Origin: an uncultured Bacteroidota bacterium
GTDB lineage: Bacteria; Bacteroidota; Bacteroidia; Bacteroidales; P3
Length of the DNA: 64,000 nt
Assembly (NCBI GenBank): GCA_902800395.1
Contig: CADCEC010000002.1
Span: forward strand, 1 to 64,000
Direction: 5' to 3'
The position numbers were made by a program, and so were the translations under genes. Positions 50,121 to 58,214 of the stretch are shown piece by piece. Below the pieces are notes generated by a model. That model made no database searches. It was not told where the DNA came from and saw only the letters and a list, made by a program, of their open reading frames with translations. Numbering within the stretch: the stretch's first letter is position 1; every line of letters starts with the position of its first letter.

Positions 50121-51566
50121 ATGGAAGACAACGAAAAAGATATAATCCAGGAAGTTACAAACGAAGAATATAAGTGGGGATTCACCACGGATATCGATAC
50201 TGAGACTATTCGCAAGGGCCTCGACGAAGACATTGTGCGCCTCATCTCGAAGAAGAAAGGCGAGCCGGAATGGCTACTCGAGTTTCGCCTTGAGGCCTTC
50301 CACCGTTGGCAGAAGATGAAGGAGCCCGACTGGGCACATCTCGAATACGAAACGCCCAACTACCAGGATATCATCTATTTCGCTGCTCCTAAGCAAGAGA
50401 AGAAAAAAAGTATGGATGAGGTGGACCCCGAACTGCTGGCCACCTTCGACAAGCTGGGCATCCCACTCCGTGAGCGTGAAGCCCTCGCTGGTGTGGCCTA
50501 CGATGCCATCATGGACTCCGTGAGTGTGAAGACTACCAGTCAGAAAGCCTTGGAGGAGAAAGGTATCATCTTTATGCCCATCAGCGAGGCGGTGCAGAAG
50601 CACCCCGACTTGGTTCGCAAGTATTTGGGAAGCGTGGTGCCGTCGGCTGACAACTTCTTTGCCGCCCTCAACAGCGCCGTCTTCTCCGATGGCTCCTTCT
50701 GCTATATTCCCAAGGGGGTGCGTTGCCCAATGGAACTCTCCAGCTATTTCAGAATCAACGCCAAGGGAACGGGTCAGTTTGAGCGCACGCTGATAGTGGC
50801 CGATGAAGGAGCCTACGTCTCCTATATGGAGGGTTGCACCGCTCCCCAGCGTGATGAAAACCAGTTGCATGCCGCCATTGTGGAAATCGTCGTCATGAAA
50901 GACGCCGAGGTGAAGTACAGCACCGTACAGAACTGGTACCCCGGCGACAAGGAGGGCAAGGGTGGCATCTACAATTTTGTTACCAAGCGTGGCATCTGCA
51001 AGGGCTCGCACTCGAAGCTCAGTTGGACGCAGGTGGAGACCGGCAGTGCCGTTACCTGGAAGTACCCCAGCTGCATACTGCAAGGCGATGACAGCACTGC
51101 TGAGTTCTACTCCGTCGCCGTCACCAACAATTACCAGCAGGCCGATACCGGCACCAAGATGATTCATGTGGGGAAAAATACCCGCTCGACCATTATGAGC
51201 AAGGGTATTTCGGCCGGCAAAAGCCACAACAGCTACCGCGGCCTTGTGCAGATAGGCAAGGGGGCCGACAACGCCCGCAACTACTCGCAGTGCGACAGCC
51301 TCCTGTTGGGCGACCAATGCGGTGCCCATACATGGCCCTACATCAAGGCCGACAACCACACCGCCATCCTCGAGCATGAGGCCACCACCTCGAAAATTTC
51401 TGAGGATCAGCTCTTCTACTGTCAGCAGCGTGGCATCAGCCCCGAGAGCGCCGTGGGCCTCATCGTCAATGGCTACGCTAAGGACGTGCTGAAAAAACTT
51501 CCCATGGAATTTGCTGTCGAAGCCCAAAAGCTACTCAGCATCAGCCTCGAAGGCAGCGTGGGATAA
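50121..51566 (+). CDS. sufB: Fe-S cluster assembly protein SufB
   Basis: A 481-aa scaffold subunit of the SUF system. Typical SufB stretches are [54 protein letters not shown] and the C-terminal [20 protein letters not shown]. It works with SufC and SufD to build iron-sulfur clusters. Here neither sufC nor sufD follows; an ACTATAGTC repeat tract and the polyamine genes come next, so the operon appears split. It has its own promoter. Confidence 0.95.
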   Translation: MEDNEKDIIQEVTNEEYKWGFTTDIDTETIRKGLDEDIVRLISKKKGEPEWLLEFRLEAFHRWQKMKEPDWAHLEYETPNYQDIIYFAAPKQEKKKSMDEVDPELLATFDKLGIPLREREALAGVAYDAIMDSVSVKTTSQKALEEKGIIFMPISEAVQKHPDLVRKYLGSVVPSADNFFAALNSAVFSDGSFCYIPKGVRCPMELSSYFRINAKGTGQFERTLIVADEGAYVSYMEGCTAPQRDENQLHAAIVEIVVMKDAEVKYSTVQNWYPGDKEGKGGIYNFVTKRGICKGSHSKLSWTQVETGSAVTWKYPSCILQGDDSTAEFYSVAVTNNYQQADTGTKMIHVGKNTRSTIMSKGISAGKSHNSYRGLVQIGKGADNARNYSQCDSLLLGDQCGAHTWPYIKADNHTAILEHEATTSKISEDQLFYCQQRGISPESAVGLIVNGYAKDVLKKLPMEFAVEAQKLLSISLEGSVG

Positions 51567-51572
51567 TGAATG

Positions 51573-51612
51573 AAAACTATAGTGACTATAGTTACTATAG
51601 TCACTATAATAT
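51573..51612. repeat. ACTATAGTC repeat tract (copy 1)
   Basis: Four ACTATAGT(C/G/T) units follow sufB. At least 24 consecutive bases are shared with the tract at 55197-55236. Confidence 0.85.
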
Positions 51613-51620
51613 AAAGAGTT

Positions 51621-52490
51621 ATGAATAAAGTAAAAGTGGGTATTGCGCAGATGAGTTGCGTCGAGGATAAGGCGCAAAACATTGAGCGCTACACAGAAAA
51701 GGTGCGCGAGCTGGCCGCCGGCGGCGCACAGATTATCTGTCTGCAGGAACTCTTCGCCTCGCTCTATTTCTGCGACGAGGAGCGTTATCAGAACTTCAAA
51801 CTGGCAGAGCCTATTCCCGAGGGTCCTACCACGCAGCACTTCATGGCGCTGGCCAAGGAACTCGGCGTGGTGATTATCTGCTCGATGTTCGAGAAGCGTG
51901 CCGAAGGGCTCTACCACAACACCACCGCCGTCATTGATGCCGATGGCTCCTATCTTGGCAAGTACCGCAAGATGCACATCCCCGATGACCCGGGCTACTA
52001 TGAAAAGTTCTACTTTACTCCCGGCGACCTCGGCTATAAGGTGTTCAAAACCAAGTACGCTACCGTGGGTGTGCTCATCTGCTGGGACCAGTGGTACCCC
52101 GAAGCCAGCCGCATCACCGCCCTCAAGGGTGCCCAAATACTCTTCTATCCCACCGCCATTGGTTGGGACGTACGGCAGGACGAACACGACAACCGTGAGC
52201 AGTACGAGGCCTGGCAGACCATCCAGCGCAGCCACGCTGTCGCCAACGGCGTCCCTGTAGTGAGCGTGAACCGCACCGGTAGGGAAGGGGGTATGCAGTT
52301 TTGGGGCGGCAGCTTCATCACCAACGCCTTTGGACGTGTGCTCTATCAAGCTCCTCATTTCGAAGAGACCATCCACATTGAGGAACTTGACCTTGACGAG
52401 ACCGACCACTACCGCCGTCACTGGCCCTACCTCCGCGACCGCCGAATCGACAGCTACTCCGACATAACCAAAAGATATATAGACGAATGA
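51621..52490 (+). CDS. aguB: N-carbamoylputrescine amidohydrolase
   Basis: A 289-aa nitrilase-superfamily enzyme converting N-carbamoylputrescine to putrescine, CO2 and ammonia. The Glu-Lys-Cys triad is visible in I-C-L-Q-E-L-F, K-Y-R-K-M-H-I-P-D and VLICWDQWYPEASR. GWDVRQDEHDNREQ is typical of AguB. The stop overlaps the agmatine deiminase ATG (ATGA), confirming the pathway pair. Confidence 0.95.
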   Translation: MNKVKVGIAQMSCVEDKAQNIERYTEKVRELAAGGAQIICLQELFASLYFCDEERYQNFKLAEPIPEGPTTQHFMALAKELGVVIICSMFEKRAEGLYHNTTAVIDADGSYLGKYRKMHIPDDPGYYEKFYFTPGDLGYKVFKTKYATVGVLICWDQWYPEASRITALKGAQILFYPTAIGWDVRQDEHDNREQYEAWQTIQRSHAVANGVPVVSVNRTGREGGMQFWGGSFITNAFGRVLYQAPHFEETIHIEELDLDETDHYRRHWPYLRDRRIDSYSDITKRYIDE

Positions 52491-53545
52491 CTCCTAAAGA
52501 ACAAGGATACTACATGCCCGCTGAATGGGCAAAGCACGAGGCCACATGGCTCACTTATCCCAAGAACCCCGACTCTTGGCCCGGAAAGATAGAGACCATC
52601 TATCCCTCCTATCATCTCTTTGTCAAGACACTGGCGGAGTGCGAGATGGTGCATATCAATGTCGACGACGACACGATGCTGCAGCATGTCAAGAAAGAAC
52701 TCCATGCTATCGGCACCAATATGCAGAACATTACCCTGCATCTCATTGCCAGCAATGATGCCTGGTGCCGTGATCACGGCCCCGCCTTCCTACTTAACCA
52801 TAATAATAGCAATCGGGCAATTGTCAACTGGAATCACAATGCCTGGGGTGGCAAGTACCCCTATGAGCTTGATACCCAAGTGCCCGTACGAATCCACGAA
52901 TATTTAGTGGAAAGTGGAAAGTGGAAAGCGGAAAGTCTGTTCACTCCCAACATTGTGATGGAGGGCGGAAGCATCGATGTCAACGGCTGTGGCGACCTCC
53001 TCACCACTACCTCGTGCCTCCTCAACCCCAACCGCAATCCGCAACTCAATCAGGATCAGATAGAGAACTACCTTCGCGACTACTACGGTGTGGAAAATAT
53101 CATCTGGTTGGGCGACGGCATTGTGGGCGATGACACCGACGGCCATGTCGACGACCTCTCGCGCTTCGTCGCGCCCGACACCATCGTTACCGTCGTCGAA
53201 GAAGATGCCTGGGACGAGAACTATGAGCCCCTGCAGAAGAATCTTCGAATGCTCAACCGTTGCCGCCTCGCCAACGGCAAACAACCCACCATTGTTGAAC
53301 TTCCCATGCCCGACATCGTCTTCTATGACAACCAGCGCCTCCCGGCTTCCTACGCCAACTTCTACATTGCCAATGGAAAGGTCATTTTTCCCACCTATCG
53401 TTGCCTCGCCGACAATCAGGCCGCCTACATCCTCGAAGCCCTCTTCCCCGACCGCGAAATCATCGGCATCGACTCCACCGACATCATTTGGGGGCTCGGC
53501 TCTTTCCATTGCCTTTCGCAGCAAATGCCATCAATAATGAACTAA
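52487..53545 (+). CDS. aguA: Agmatine deiminase
   Basis: A 352-aa enzyme hydrolysing agmatine to N-carbamoylputrescine, the step before AguB. It shows EWAKHEATWLTYP, WCRDHGPAFL, GGSIDVNG, G-H-V-D-D-L and the C-terminal catalytic cysteine in GLGSFHCLSQQMP. A GTGGAAA insertion (52907-52937) adds VESGKWKAES at about residues 141-150. The same peptide appears in the udp-like and arcA genes. A minus-one-style repeat (AAGTAAGAATTAAG) fills the space after the stop. Confidence 0.95.
   Translation: MTPKEQGYYMPAEWAKHEATWLTYPKNPDSWPGKIETIYPSYHLFVKTLAECEMVHINVDDDTMLQHVKKELHAIGTNMQNITLHLIASNDAWCRDHGPAFLLNHNNSNRAIVNWNHNAWGGKYPYELDTQVPVRIHEYLVESGKWKAESLFTPNIVMEGGSIDVNGCGDLLTTTSCLLNPNRNPQLNQDQIENYLRDYYGVENIIWLGDGIVGDDTDGHVDDLSRFVAPDTIVTVVEEDAWDENYEPLQKNLRMLNRCRLANGKQPTIVELPMPDIVFYDNQRLPASYANFYIANGKVIFPTYRCLADNQAAYILEALFPDREIIGIDSTDIIWGLGSFHCLSQQMPSIMN
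52907..52937 (+). repeat. In-frame GTGGAAA repeat in aguA
   Basis: Four GTGGAAA/GCGGAAA units encode VESGKWKAES. Confidence 0.88.
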
Positions 53546-53574
53546 GAAGTAAGAATTAAGAGTTAAGAATTACA
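53546..53574. repeat. AAGTAAGAATTAAGAG repeat tract
   Basis: Same family as the tracts at 13273-13299 and 19763-19792, directly before the S41 protease start. Confidence 0.6.
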
Positions 53575-55182
53575 ATGAAAAAGATTCTTCTGTTAGCAGT
53601 TTTTTCACTTTCCACTTTTTACTTTTCATTTTCACAGCCTCCCATCATCCCTGATACCCTCACCGCTGGGCAGATACGTGTCGACGAGGTGATGAAACTC
53701 ATCGACGGCAACTACACCGAGGCTCCCGATATGGACAAGCTTTCCACCGAGGCTATCAACGCCATGTTCAAAGCCCTTGACCCCCACAGTACTTACATTC
53801 CCGCCAAGGATGTGGAGCGTGCAAACGAAGGTCTGCAGGGCAATTTCGAAGGCGTGGGCATCTCGTTCCAGATTGTTGAGGACACCATTGTTGTACAATC
53901 GGTCATCGCCGGCGGCCCCTCCGAGAAGGTAGGACTCGAGGTGGGCGACAAACTCATCCGCATCGACGGTGAGCCCGCCACGGGCGATAGCATCAACAAC
54001 CAGTTTGTATTCAAACACCTGAGAGGTAAAAAGGGTACAGTCGTCACCCTCGACATCCAGCGACAAGGCTCCATCTACACCTTCGAAATCACGCGCGATA
54101 AGGTACCCATCTACTCCATTGACACCTGGTTCATGTCCGACGACACCATCGGCTACATTCGCCTCATCCGCTTTGCCCGTACCTCCGTCGACGAATTCCG
54201 CAAAGCACTCTCTTCCTTACAGAAACAAGGCATGAAAGCCCTTATCCTCGACCTTCGTGGCAATACCGGCGGCTTCCTCGACATTGCCTACAATCTCGCC
54301 AACGAGTTTCTCGACCGCAACCAGCTCATAGTCTATCAGGAAGGTCGTCGCACACCGCGTCAGAATTACCGCTCCAATGGGCGTGGGAAATTCCGTGCTG
54401 AGCGCAAAGATGACAAAATTATCGGCAACCGTCTCGTCGTCCTCATCGACGAAGGCTCTGCCTCTGCCTCCGAGATTGTCTCGGGAGCCGTGCAAGATTG
54501 GGACCGCGGTACCATCATCGGTCGCCGCTCCTTCGGTAAAGGACTCGTACAGCGCATGTTCCAGCTCTCCGACGGCGGACAGATACGTCTCACCACCGCC
54601 CGTTACTACACCCCCTCGGGTCGCTGCATCCAGCGCCCCTACGATGCGGGATCCGATGCTTACCGAGACGATATTTCTGATCGTTACAAGCATGGTGAGC
54701 TCGTCAATGCCGACTCTATCCATTTCGCTGACTCGTTGAAATACAAGACTGCTGGTGGCCGAACTGTCTATGGTGGTGGCGGCATCATGCCCGATATTTT
54801 CGTCCCCATGGACACCATGCGCCTCTCCGACTATTTCATCTCGCTGCGTGGCAAAGGTCTACTCAACAGTGTGCCCCTACAATGGGCCGACAGCCACAGG
54901 AAAGACCCCGAGGTGAAGACCTTCGAACTCTTCCTGCAGCACTATGACAGCTTTGGCATCGACAAGATTCTCGCCGATGCTGCCATTGAGAAAGGTGTGG
55001 TGCGAGACACAGAGAAAGAGGCGCAAGAACCTGAACGCACGAAACATAGCGACAACTATCTACGTATGATGCTCAAAGCCCAAGTCGCCAAAGACCTCTT
55101 CGGCATCGAGTACTACTACAAGGTGATGAAGGATTCCGACGAGCCCTACCTCCGCGCCCTCGAAGAGCTTCGGAAGAGATAG
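53575..55182 (+). CDS. S41 C-terminal processing protease
   Basis: A 535-aa exported protease. The signal peptide (KKILLLAVFSLSTFYFSFSQ) is partly made of TTTTCAC-type repeats. A PDZ domain (EGVGISFQI, VGLEVGDKLIRIDG) is followed by the S41 domain with DLRGNTGGFLD, the nucleophile serine in GSASASEIVSGA and the lysine in R-S-F-G-K-G-L-V-Q. It trims C-termini of envelope proteins. The gene lies between two ACTATAGTC repeat tracts together with aguB-aguA. Confidence 0.94.
   Translation: MKKILLLAVFSLSTFYFSFSQPPIIPDTLTAGQIRVDEVMKLIDGNYTEAPDMDKLSTEAINAMFKALDPHSTYIPAKDVERANEGLQGNFEGVGISFQIVEDTIVVQSVIAGGPSEKVGLEVGDKLIRIDGEPATGDSINNQFVFKHLRGKKGTVVTLDIQRQGSIYTFEITRDKVPIYSIDTWFMSDDTIGYIRLIRFARTSVDEFRKALSSLQKQGMKALILDLRGNTGGFLDIAYNLANEFLDRNQLIVYQEGRRTPRQNYRSNGRGKFRAERKDDKIIGNRLVVLIDEGSASASEIVSGAVQDWDRGTIIGRRSFGKGLVQRMFQLSDGGQIRLTTARYYTPSGRCIQRPYDAGSDAYRDDISDRYKHGELVNADSIHFADSLKYKTAGGRTVYGGGGIMPDIFVPMDTMRLSDYFISLRGKGLLNSVPLQWADSHRKDPEVKTFELFLQHYDSFGIDKILADAAIEKGVVRDTEKEAQEPERTKHSDNYLRMMLKAQVAKDLFGIEYYYKVMKDSDEPYLRALEELRKR
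53601..53635 (+). repeat. TTTTCAC/TTTCCAC units in the S41 signal peptide
   Basis: Degenerate heptamers encode SLSTFYFSFS. Confidence 0.6.
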
Positions 55183-55196
55183 AAAAAGTATAGGAA

Positions 55197-55236
55197 TAGT
55201 ACCTATAGTCACTATAGTTACTATAGTCACTATAAA
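55197..55236. repeat. ACTATAGTC repeat tract (copy 2)
   Basis: Near-identical, same-orientation partner of 51573-51612, directly before a four-helix-bundle gene. Confidence 0.85.
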
Positions 55237-55248
55237 AAGCAAAAAGAA

Positions 55249-55908
55249 ATGCTTGACAGACAATACCAAATTCTCAGGCGGCAGAAACCTTGGCGTGATG
55301 CTTTCTACTACCAGAAAGCCGAGGTCCTCTACCAGCTGACCTATGTGTTTTGTCAGCGTTTTCTTCCCGCTCACGGCGACCGAACGGTAGACCAGATGAT
55401 ACAAGCTGCCCGCTCCGGTAAACAGAATATTATAGAAGGTACAGAGGACGGTGAAACATCGACTGAGATGTACGTAAAGTTGCTCAATGTGGCTCGATCC
55501 TCGTTGCAAGAGCTGCGCGAGGATTATCGCGATTACCTTCTCTCCCGGTCACTCCTTATTTGGGATAAAAACCACCCTCGTTACCAGAGTATGCAGGATT
55601 TCTGCTACAAGAATAACAAGATAGATGCGTACTTGCCGTTTTTCCAGAAATGGAGCGACGAAGAGATGGCCAATACTGCCCTCACGCTTTGTTATCAGAC
55701 CGATTCGATGCTCAACAAGGCTCTACGAAATACGGAAAAGGAGTTTGTGGAGCAGGGTGGCATCAAAGAACGCATGCACGCTGTACGCACAAAATACCGT
55801 CAAGACCAAGATGCCGAACTGGCACGGCTCAGACAAGAGGTGCCCATCCTGCGCGAAGAGGTATCCCGTCTTAGGTTCCTTCTCGAGAAAAACGGAATAC
55901 AGTACTAA
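55249..55908 (+). CDS. Four-helix-bundle protein with suffix domain
   Basis: A 219-aa protein. The N-terminal ~115 residues are a four-helix bundle of the S23/Avd-like superfamily, with M-I-Q-A-A-R-S-G-K-Q-N-I-I-E-G and M-Y-V-K-L-L-N-V-A-R-S-S-L-Q-E-L. The C-terminal region is the 'suffix' type (about 130-180) and ends in a heptad-like coiled coil (LARLRQEVPILREEVSRLRF). Its function is unknown. It stands directly after an ACTATAGTC repeat tract, paralleling the other two four-helix-bundle genes in this window. A good terminator follows. Confidence 0.82.
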   Translation: MLDRQYQILRRQKPWRDAFYYQKAEVLYQLTYVFCQRFLPAHGDRTVDQMIQAARSGKQNIIEGTEDGETSTEMYVKLLNVARSSLQELREDYRDYLLSRSLLIWDKNHPRYQSMQDFCYKNNKIDAYLPFFQKWSDEEMANTALTLCYQTDSMLNKALRNTEKEFVEQGGIKERMHAVRTKYRQDQDAELARLRQEVPILREEVSRLRFLLEKNGIQY

Positions 55909-55928
55909 ATCTTGAAAACATTCATAAT

Positions 55929-55967
55929 CAGCATATAATCAGTTGGTTATATGCTGGTTGTTTTTTT
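55929..55967 (+). terminator. Terminator after the four-helix-bundle suffix gene
   Basis: CAGCATATAA (55929-55938) pairs with TTATATGCTG (55947-55956), then GTTGTTTTTTT. Confidence 0.8.
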
Positions 55968-56002
55968 GTAGGTAATTATCATAAAATCAGGACTCTAGAG
56001 TC

Positions 56003-56087
56003 TATAACTCTTACTCAACTCTTACTCTTCTCTTATCCCTCCCTTACCCACCTCTTACTTGGGTAGGAGAATATAAAGAGAAGAGTA
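56003..56087 (+). repeat. Compound hairpin, dispersed repeat copy 2
   Basis: TACTCTTCTCTT (56023-56034) pairs perfectly with AAGAGAAGAGTA (56076-56087), enclosing ACCCA (56046) with TGGGT (56060). It shares ATAACTCTTACTCA and further CTCTTACTC blocks with 32252-32334. Confidence 0.65.
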
Positions 56088-56250
56088 TGCTGATAGGTGT
56101 TTGTTTTCAGAGGGTAAGGGTTTCTATGGGACAGTTTTTTAAATAAATGTTAAAAGGCACTAGTTGATATTAAGTTGATGTTAAGCTGATGGAAAATGGA
56201 GGGTTGAAAAAAAATTGGGAGATTTATTATGCCAGTTTGAAATTTATTCG

Positions 56251-56258
56251 TATTTTTG
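56251..56258 (+). promoter_or_regulatory. -7 promoter box of the candidate RNA
   Basis: TATTTTTG; a start about 6 nt downstream would fall at the base of the first hairpin. Confidence 0.45.
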
Positions 56259-56263
56259 CAGTC

Positions 56264-56470
56264 GCAAACGGGGAGAAATCCGTTTGCCGAAAGAAAGCGC
56301 ATTTTCGCTTATCCTGTGATTGAGAAACTGGACCCTTCTTAATATGGTAATTGGATAAAGGGAAGATGAATGCTCCAATTGGATTGATAATCCTGTGGGG
56401 CAATTCAATTCACTTTTATTGATTACCAAAGGGAGTCCAGCCCTTCAATCACTAATAATAGGGAATGGAT
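56264..56470 (+). ncRNA. Candidate 6S-like structured RNA
   Basis: Following a -7 box there is a perfect hairpin, GCAAACGG (56264) with CCGTTTGC (56280), and a small one, AAGCG/CGCTT (56295/56306). A long interrupted stem comes next: TGATTGA (56317) with TCAATCA (56445), CTGGACCCTT (56328) with AAGGGAGTCCAG (56429), and TGGTAAT (56345) with ATTACCA (56422). A long rod broken by internal loops is the architecture of 6S RNA, which binds RNA polymerase. The 3' end and identity are estimates; a Bacteroidales-specific RNA family is the alternative. Confidence 0.5.
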
Positions 56471-56588
56471 TGGCTCCACTTTCTTCGTTTGGTTCTATTA
56501 TTTTGAGTTGAGAACTGAAGGATATGGGCATGGTCTTTCTATATTTTGGAGTGTATAATAAAACAATTAATATTAACCAATAAAACAA

Positions 56589-56701
56589 AGTGAAAAGCAA
56601 AAAGTAAAAAATGTGAGGTGAAAGGTGAGATGTGAAAGTAGAGAGGTGTGTGGTGGGAGGTGAGAAATGGAAAATGAAAATTGTTTTTTTTTGGGGGGGG
56701 G
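56589..56701. repeat. GTGAAAAG/GAGGTGAAAG tract ending in a G9 run
   Basis: Degenerate purine-rich units are followed by T9 and G9 (56693-56701) directly upstream of the next gene's promoter. Confidence 0.55.
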
Positions 56702-56703
56702 AT

Positions 56704-56733
56704 TTTGTTGTTTCGTTTTTTTTTGTATTTTTG
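56704..56733 (+). promoter_or_regulatory. Promoter of the outer-membrane protein gene
   Basis: TTTG (56704-56707), 18 bp, TATTTTTG (56726-56733); 26 bp before ATG 56760. The G9 run abuts the -33 element. Confidence 0.55.
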
Positions 56734-56759
56734 CATCGTCGATTTTTAATAATGTTGTT

Positions 56760-57578
56760 ATGAAAAAGAGTTTGTTTTTTATCTTTTCTGTTCTTGCTAT
56801 GGTCTCGGCTAGGGGACAGGTTCAGTACCATGTGGCGGACGTGCAGGTGATGTACGACGTGATGCGCCGCATGCCCAATCTCACGGGCGAATTCCTTTTC
56901 CGCAACGGACACAGCGCCTTCTCGGCGGACATCAATGTCTACCCTCGGAAACATGAGTACCACGACCGTTTGAGGAGTAATTTCGAGGCCAAAATCGGGT
57001 ATACATGGTTTTTCCGTAAGGCGATGAAAGGGTGGGGAATCCATGCTGGATGGGATGGTGCCTACTATCAAAGCGATACGGTGCCCGGCTACAGTTCGGC
57101 AGAAATCCGCAGATACAATTATGAATTGGAAGACAACTATCTTATTGGCCCTGAATATATGTACAGCAACAGCCGCGGGACAACGCTTGATTTCAAGTTT
57201 CTGGTTGGATACGCCAATTATGACGGATGTCCGTTGGTCGATGTGAAGTTTTCATGGGATGTACCAAGGCTTTTCGGGCTGGAGGGTTTGTCGTTTATGG
57301 GAAAATACGAGGCAATAGTGGGGCCGGAACGCTACTACTACCCTGACCACAAGGGTACCATCTATGCTTCCCGGGCAGAAATCGTCTTTTTCTACAACAC
57401 CGCCAGCCTTTTCGACGGCAGGTGCGTGGGCCACTATTTGGGGCGCGACGGGTTGGGGGTATTTCTCAAACTGCGCTATACCTCTCTCCATCCCTCCGGA
57501 TGGCCCAGTGGCGTGGATTACTATGATAACTACTTGGGCACCCTCACCCCCTGCATAGGCCTGCGGTACGACTTCTGA
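56760..57578 (+). CDS. Outer-membrane beta-barrel protein (possibly DUF5020)
   Basis: A 272-aa exported protein (signal KKSLFFIFSVLAMVSARGQ) with alternating aromatic/polar strands throughout. It ends in a C-terminal aromatic residue after I-G-L-R-Y-D-F, as outer-membrane barrels do. A DUF5020/Tsx-like nucleoside channel family is plausible from length and pattern but unproven. ATG 56760 follows the promoter; an upstream in-frame ATG at 56667 would include repeat-derived sequence. Confidence 0.72.
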   Translation: MKKSLFFIFSVLAMVSARGQVQYHVADVQVMYDVMRRMPNLTGEFLFRNGHSAFSADINVYPRKHEYHDRLRSNFEAKIGYTWFFRKAMKGWGIHAGWDGAYYQSDTVPGYSSAEIRRYNYELEDNYLIGPEYMYSNSRGTTLDFKFLVGYANYDGCPLVDVKFSWDVPRLFGLEGLSFMGKYEAIVGPERYYYPDHKGTIYASRAEIVFFYNTASLFDGRCVGHYLGRDGLGVFLKLRYTSLHPSGWPSGVDYYDNYLGTLTPCIGLRYDF

Positions 57579-57600
57579 GAGAGAAGGAAATAGAAGAAAA

Positions 57601-57638
57601 AAAACTGGCCGGCAAACCTTCTGTCGGGCAGTTTTTTT
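57601..57638 (+). terminator. Terminator before the methylmalonyl-CoA operon
   Basis: AAAACTG-g-CCG pairs with CGG-g-CAGTTTT, followed by a T run (57632-57638). It overlaps the -33 element of the next promoter. Confidence 0.75.
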
Positions 57639-57667
57639 GTCTATATTATAAAATATTTGTATATTTG
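57636..57667 (+). promoter_or_regulatory. Promoter of the methylmalonyl-CoA operon
   Basis: TTTG (57636-57639), 20 bp, TATATTTG (57660-57667): a canonical promoter, giving a ~95-nt leader. Confidence 0.75.
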
Positions 57668-57768
57668 CATTTTCATACTTGGCGTCTTGTGGCGCCTAAG
57701 GGTATGATTGTTAGTGGAATGTATAATATGGATAATTAATATAATAAATAATAAAAACACAAAAAGAT

Positions 57769-58176
57769 ATGACACCTTCACACATTGAACACATCGGCAT
57801 TGCTGTGACCAACCTCGACGAGGCTATCCGCTACTGGGAGGACGTTATGGGTCTGAAATGCTATGCCATCGAAGAAGTTAAAGACCAGAAAGTGAAGACC
57901 GCTTTCTTCCGCTGCGGTGACGTGAAAATCGAGCTCCTCGAGCCCACCTGCCCCGAGAGCACCATCGCCGCTTTCATCGAGAAGAACGGCGGCAAGGGTG
58001 GCATGCACCACATCGCTTTTGCTATGGAGAACACCGATCAGGCCCTCAACGAGGCCAAGGAGAAGGGTGTGCGCCTCATCGACCAGCAAAGCCGCGGCGG
58101 CGCCGAAGGCCTTCACATCGGTTTCCTGCACCCCAAATCGACCTTGGGTGTTCTCACCGAGTTTTGCTGCAAATAA
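57769..58176 (+). CDS. mce: Methylmalonyl-CoA epimerase
   Basis: A 135-aa vicinal-oxygen-chelate protein interconverting (R)- and (S)-methylmalonyl-CoA. Metal ligands are visible in HIEHIGIAV near the N-terminus and GGMHHIAFAM in the middle, with KIELLEP between and a final glutamate in L-T-E-F. First gene of the operon; it supplies the substrate epimer for the downstream decarboxylase. Confidence 0.95.
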   Translation: MTPSHIEHIGIAVTNLDEAIRYWEDVMGLKCYAIEEVKDQKVKTAFFRCGDVKIELLEPTCPESTIAAFIEKNGGKGGMHHIAFAMENTDQALNEAKEKGVRLIDQQSRGGAEGLHIGFLHPKSTLGVLTEFCCK

Positions 58177-58214
58177 ACAAACCTTAAACCGTAAACATTA
58201 AACCAAAGTATATT

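Larger units (their letters stand above)
55968..56759. other. Long intergenic region: hairpin repeat, candidate RNA, repeat tract
   Basis: This holds the second compound hairpin (56003-56087), a candidate 6S-like RNA (56264-56470), a degenerate GTGAAAAG/GAGGTGAAAGG tract (56589-56690), a G9 run (56693-56701) and the promoter of the next gene. No protein-coding gene was seen. Confidence 0.6.

Noticed and set aside
50274-51527. 417-codon minus-strand frame opposite sufB
   Set aside because: Shadow of a highly conserved gene; no domain.
57668-57768. Cobalamin riboswitch before the methylmalonyl-CoA operon
   Set aside because: The ~100-bp leader is short and AT-rich and no B12-box sequence was seen.
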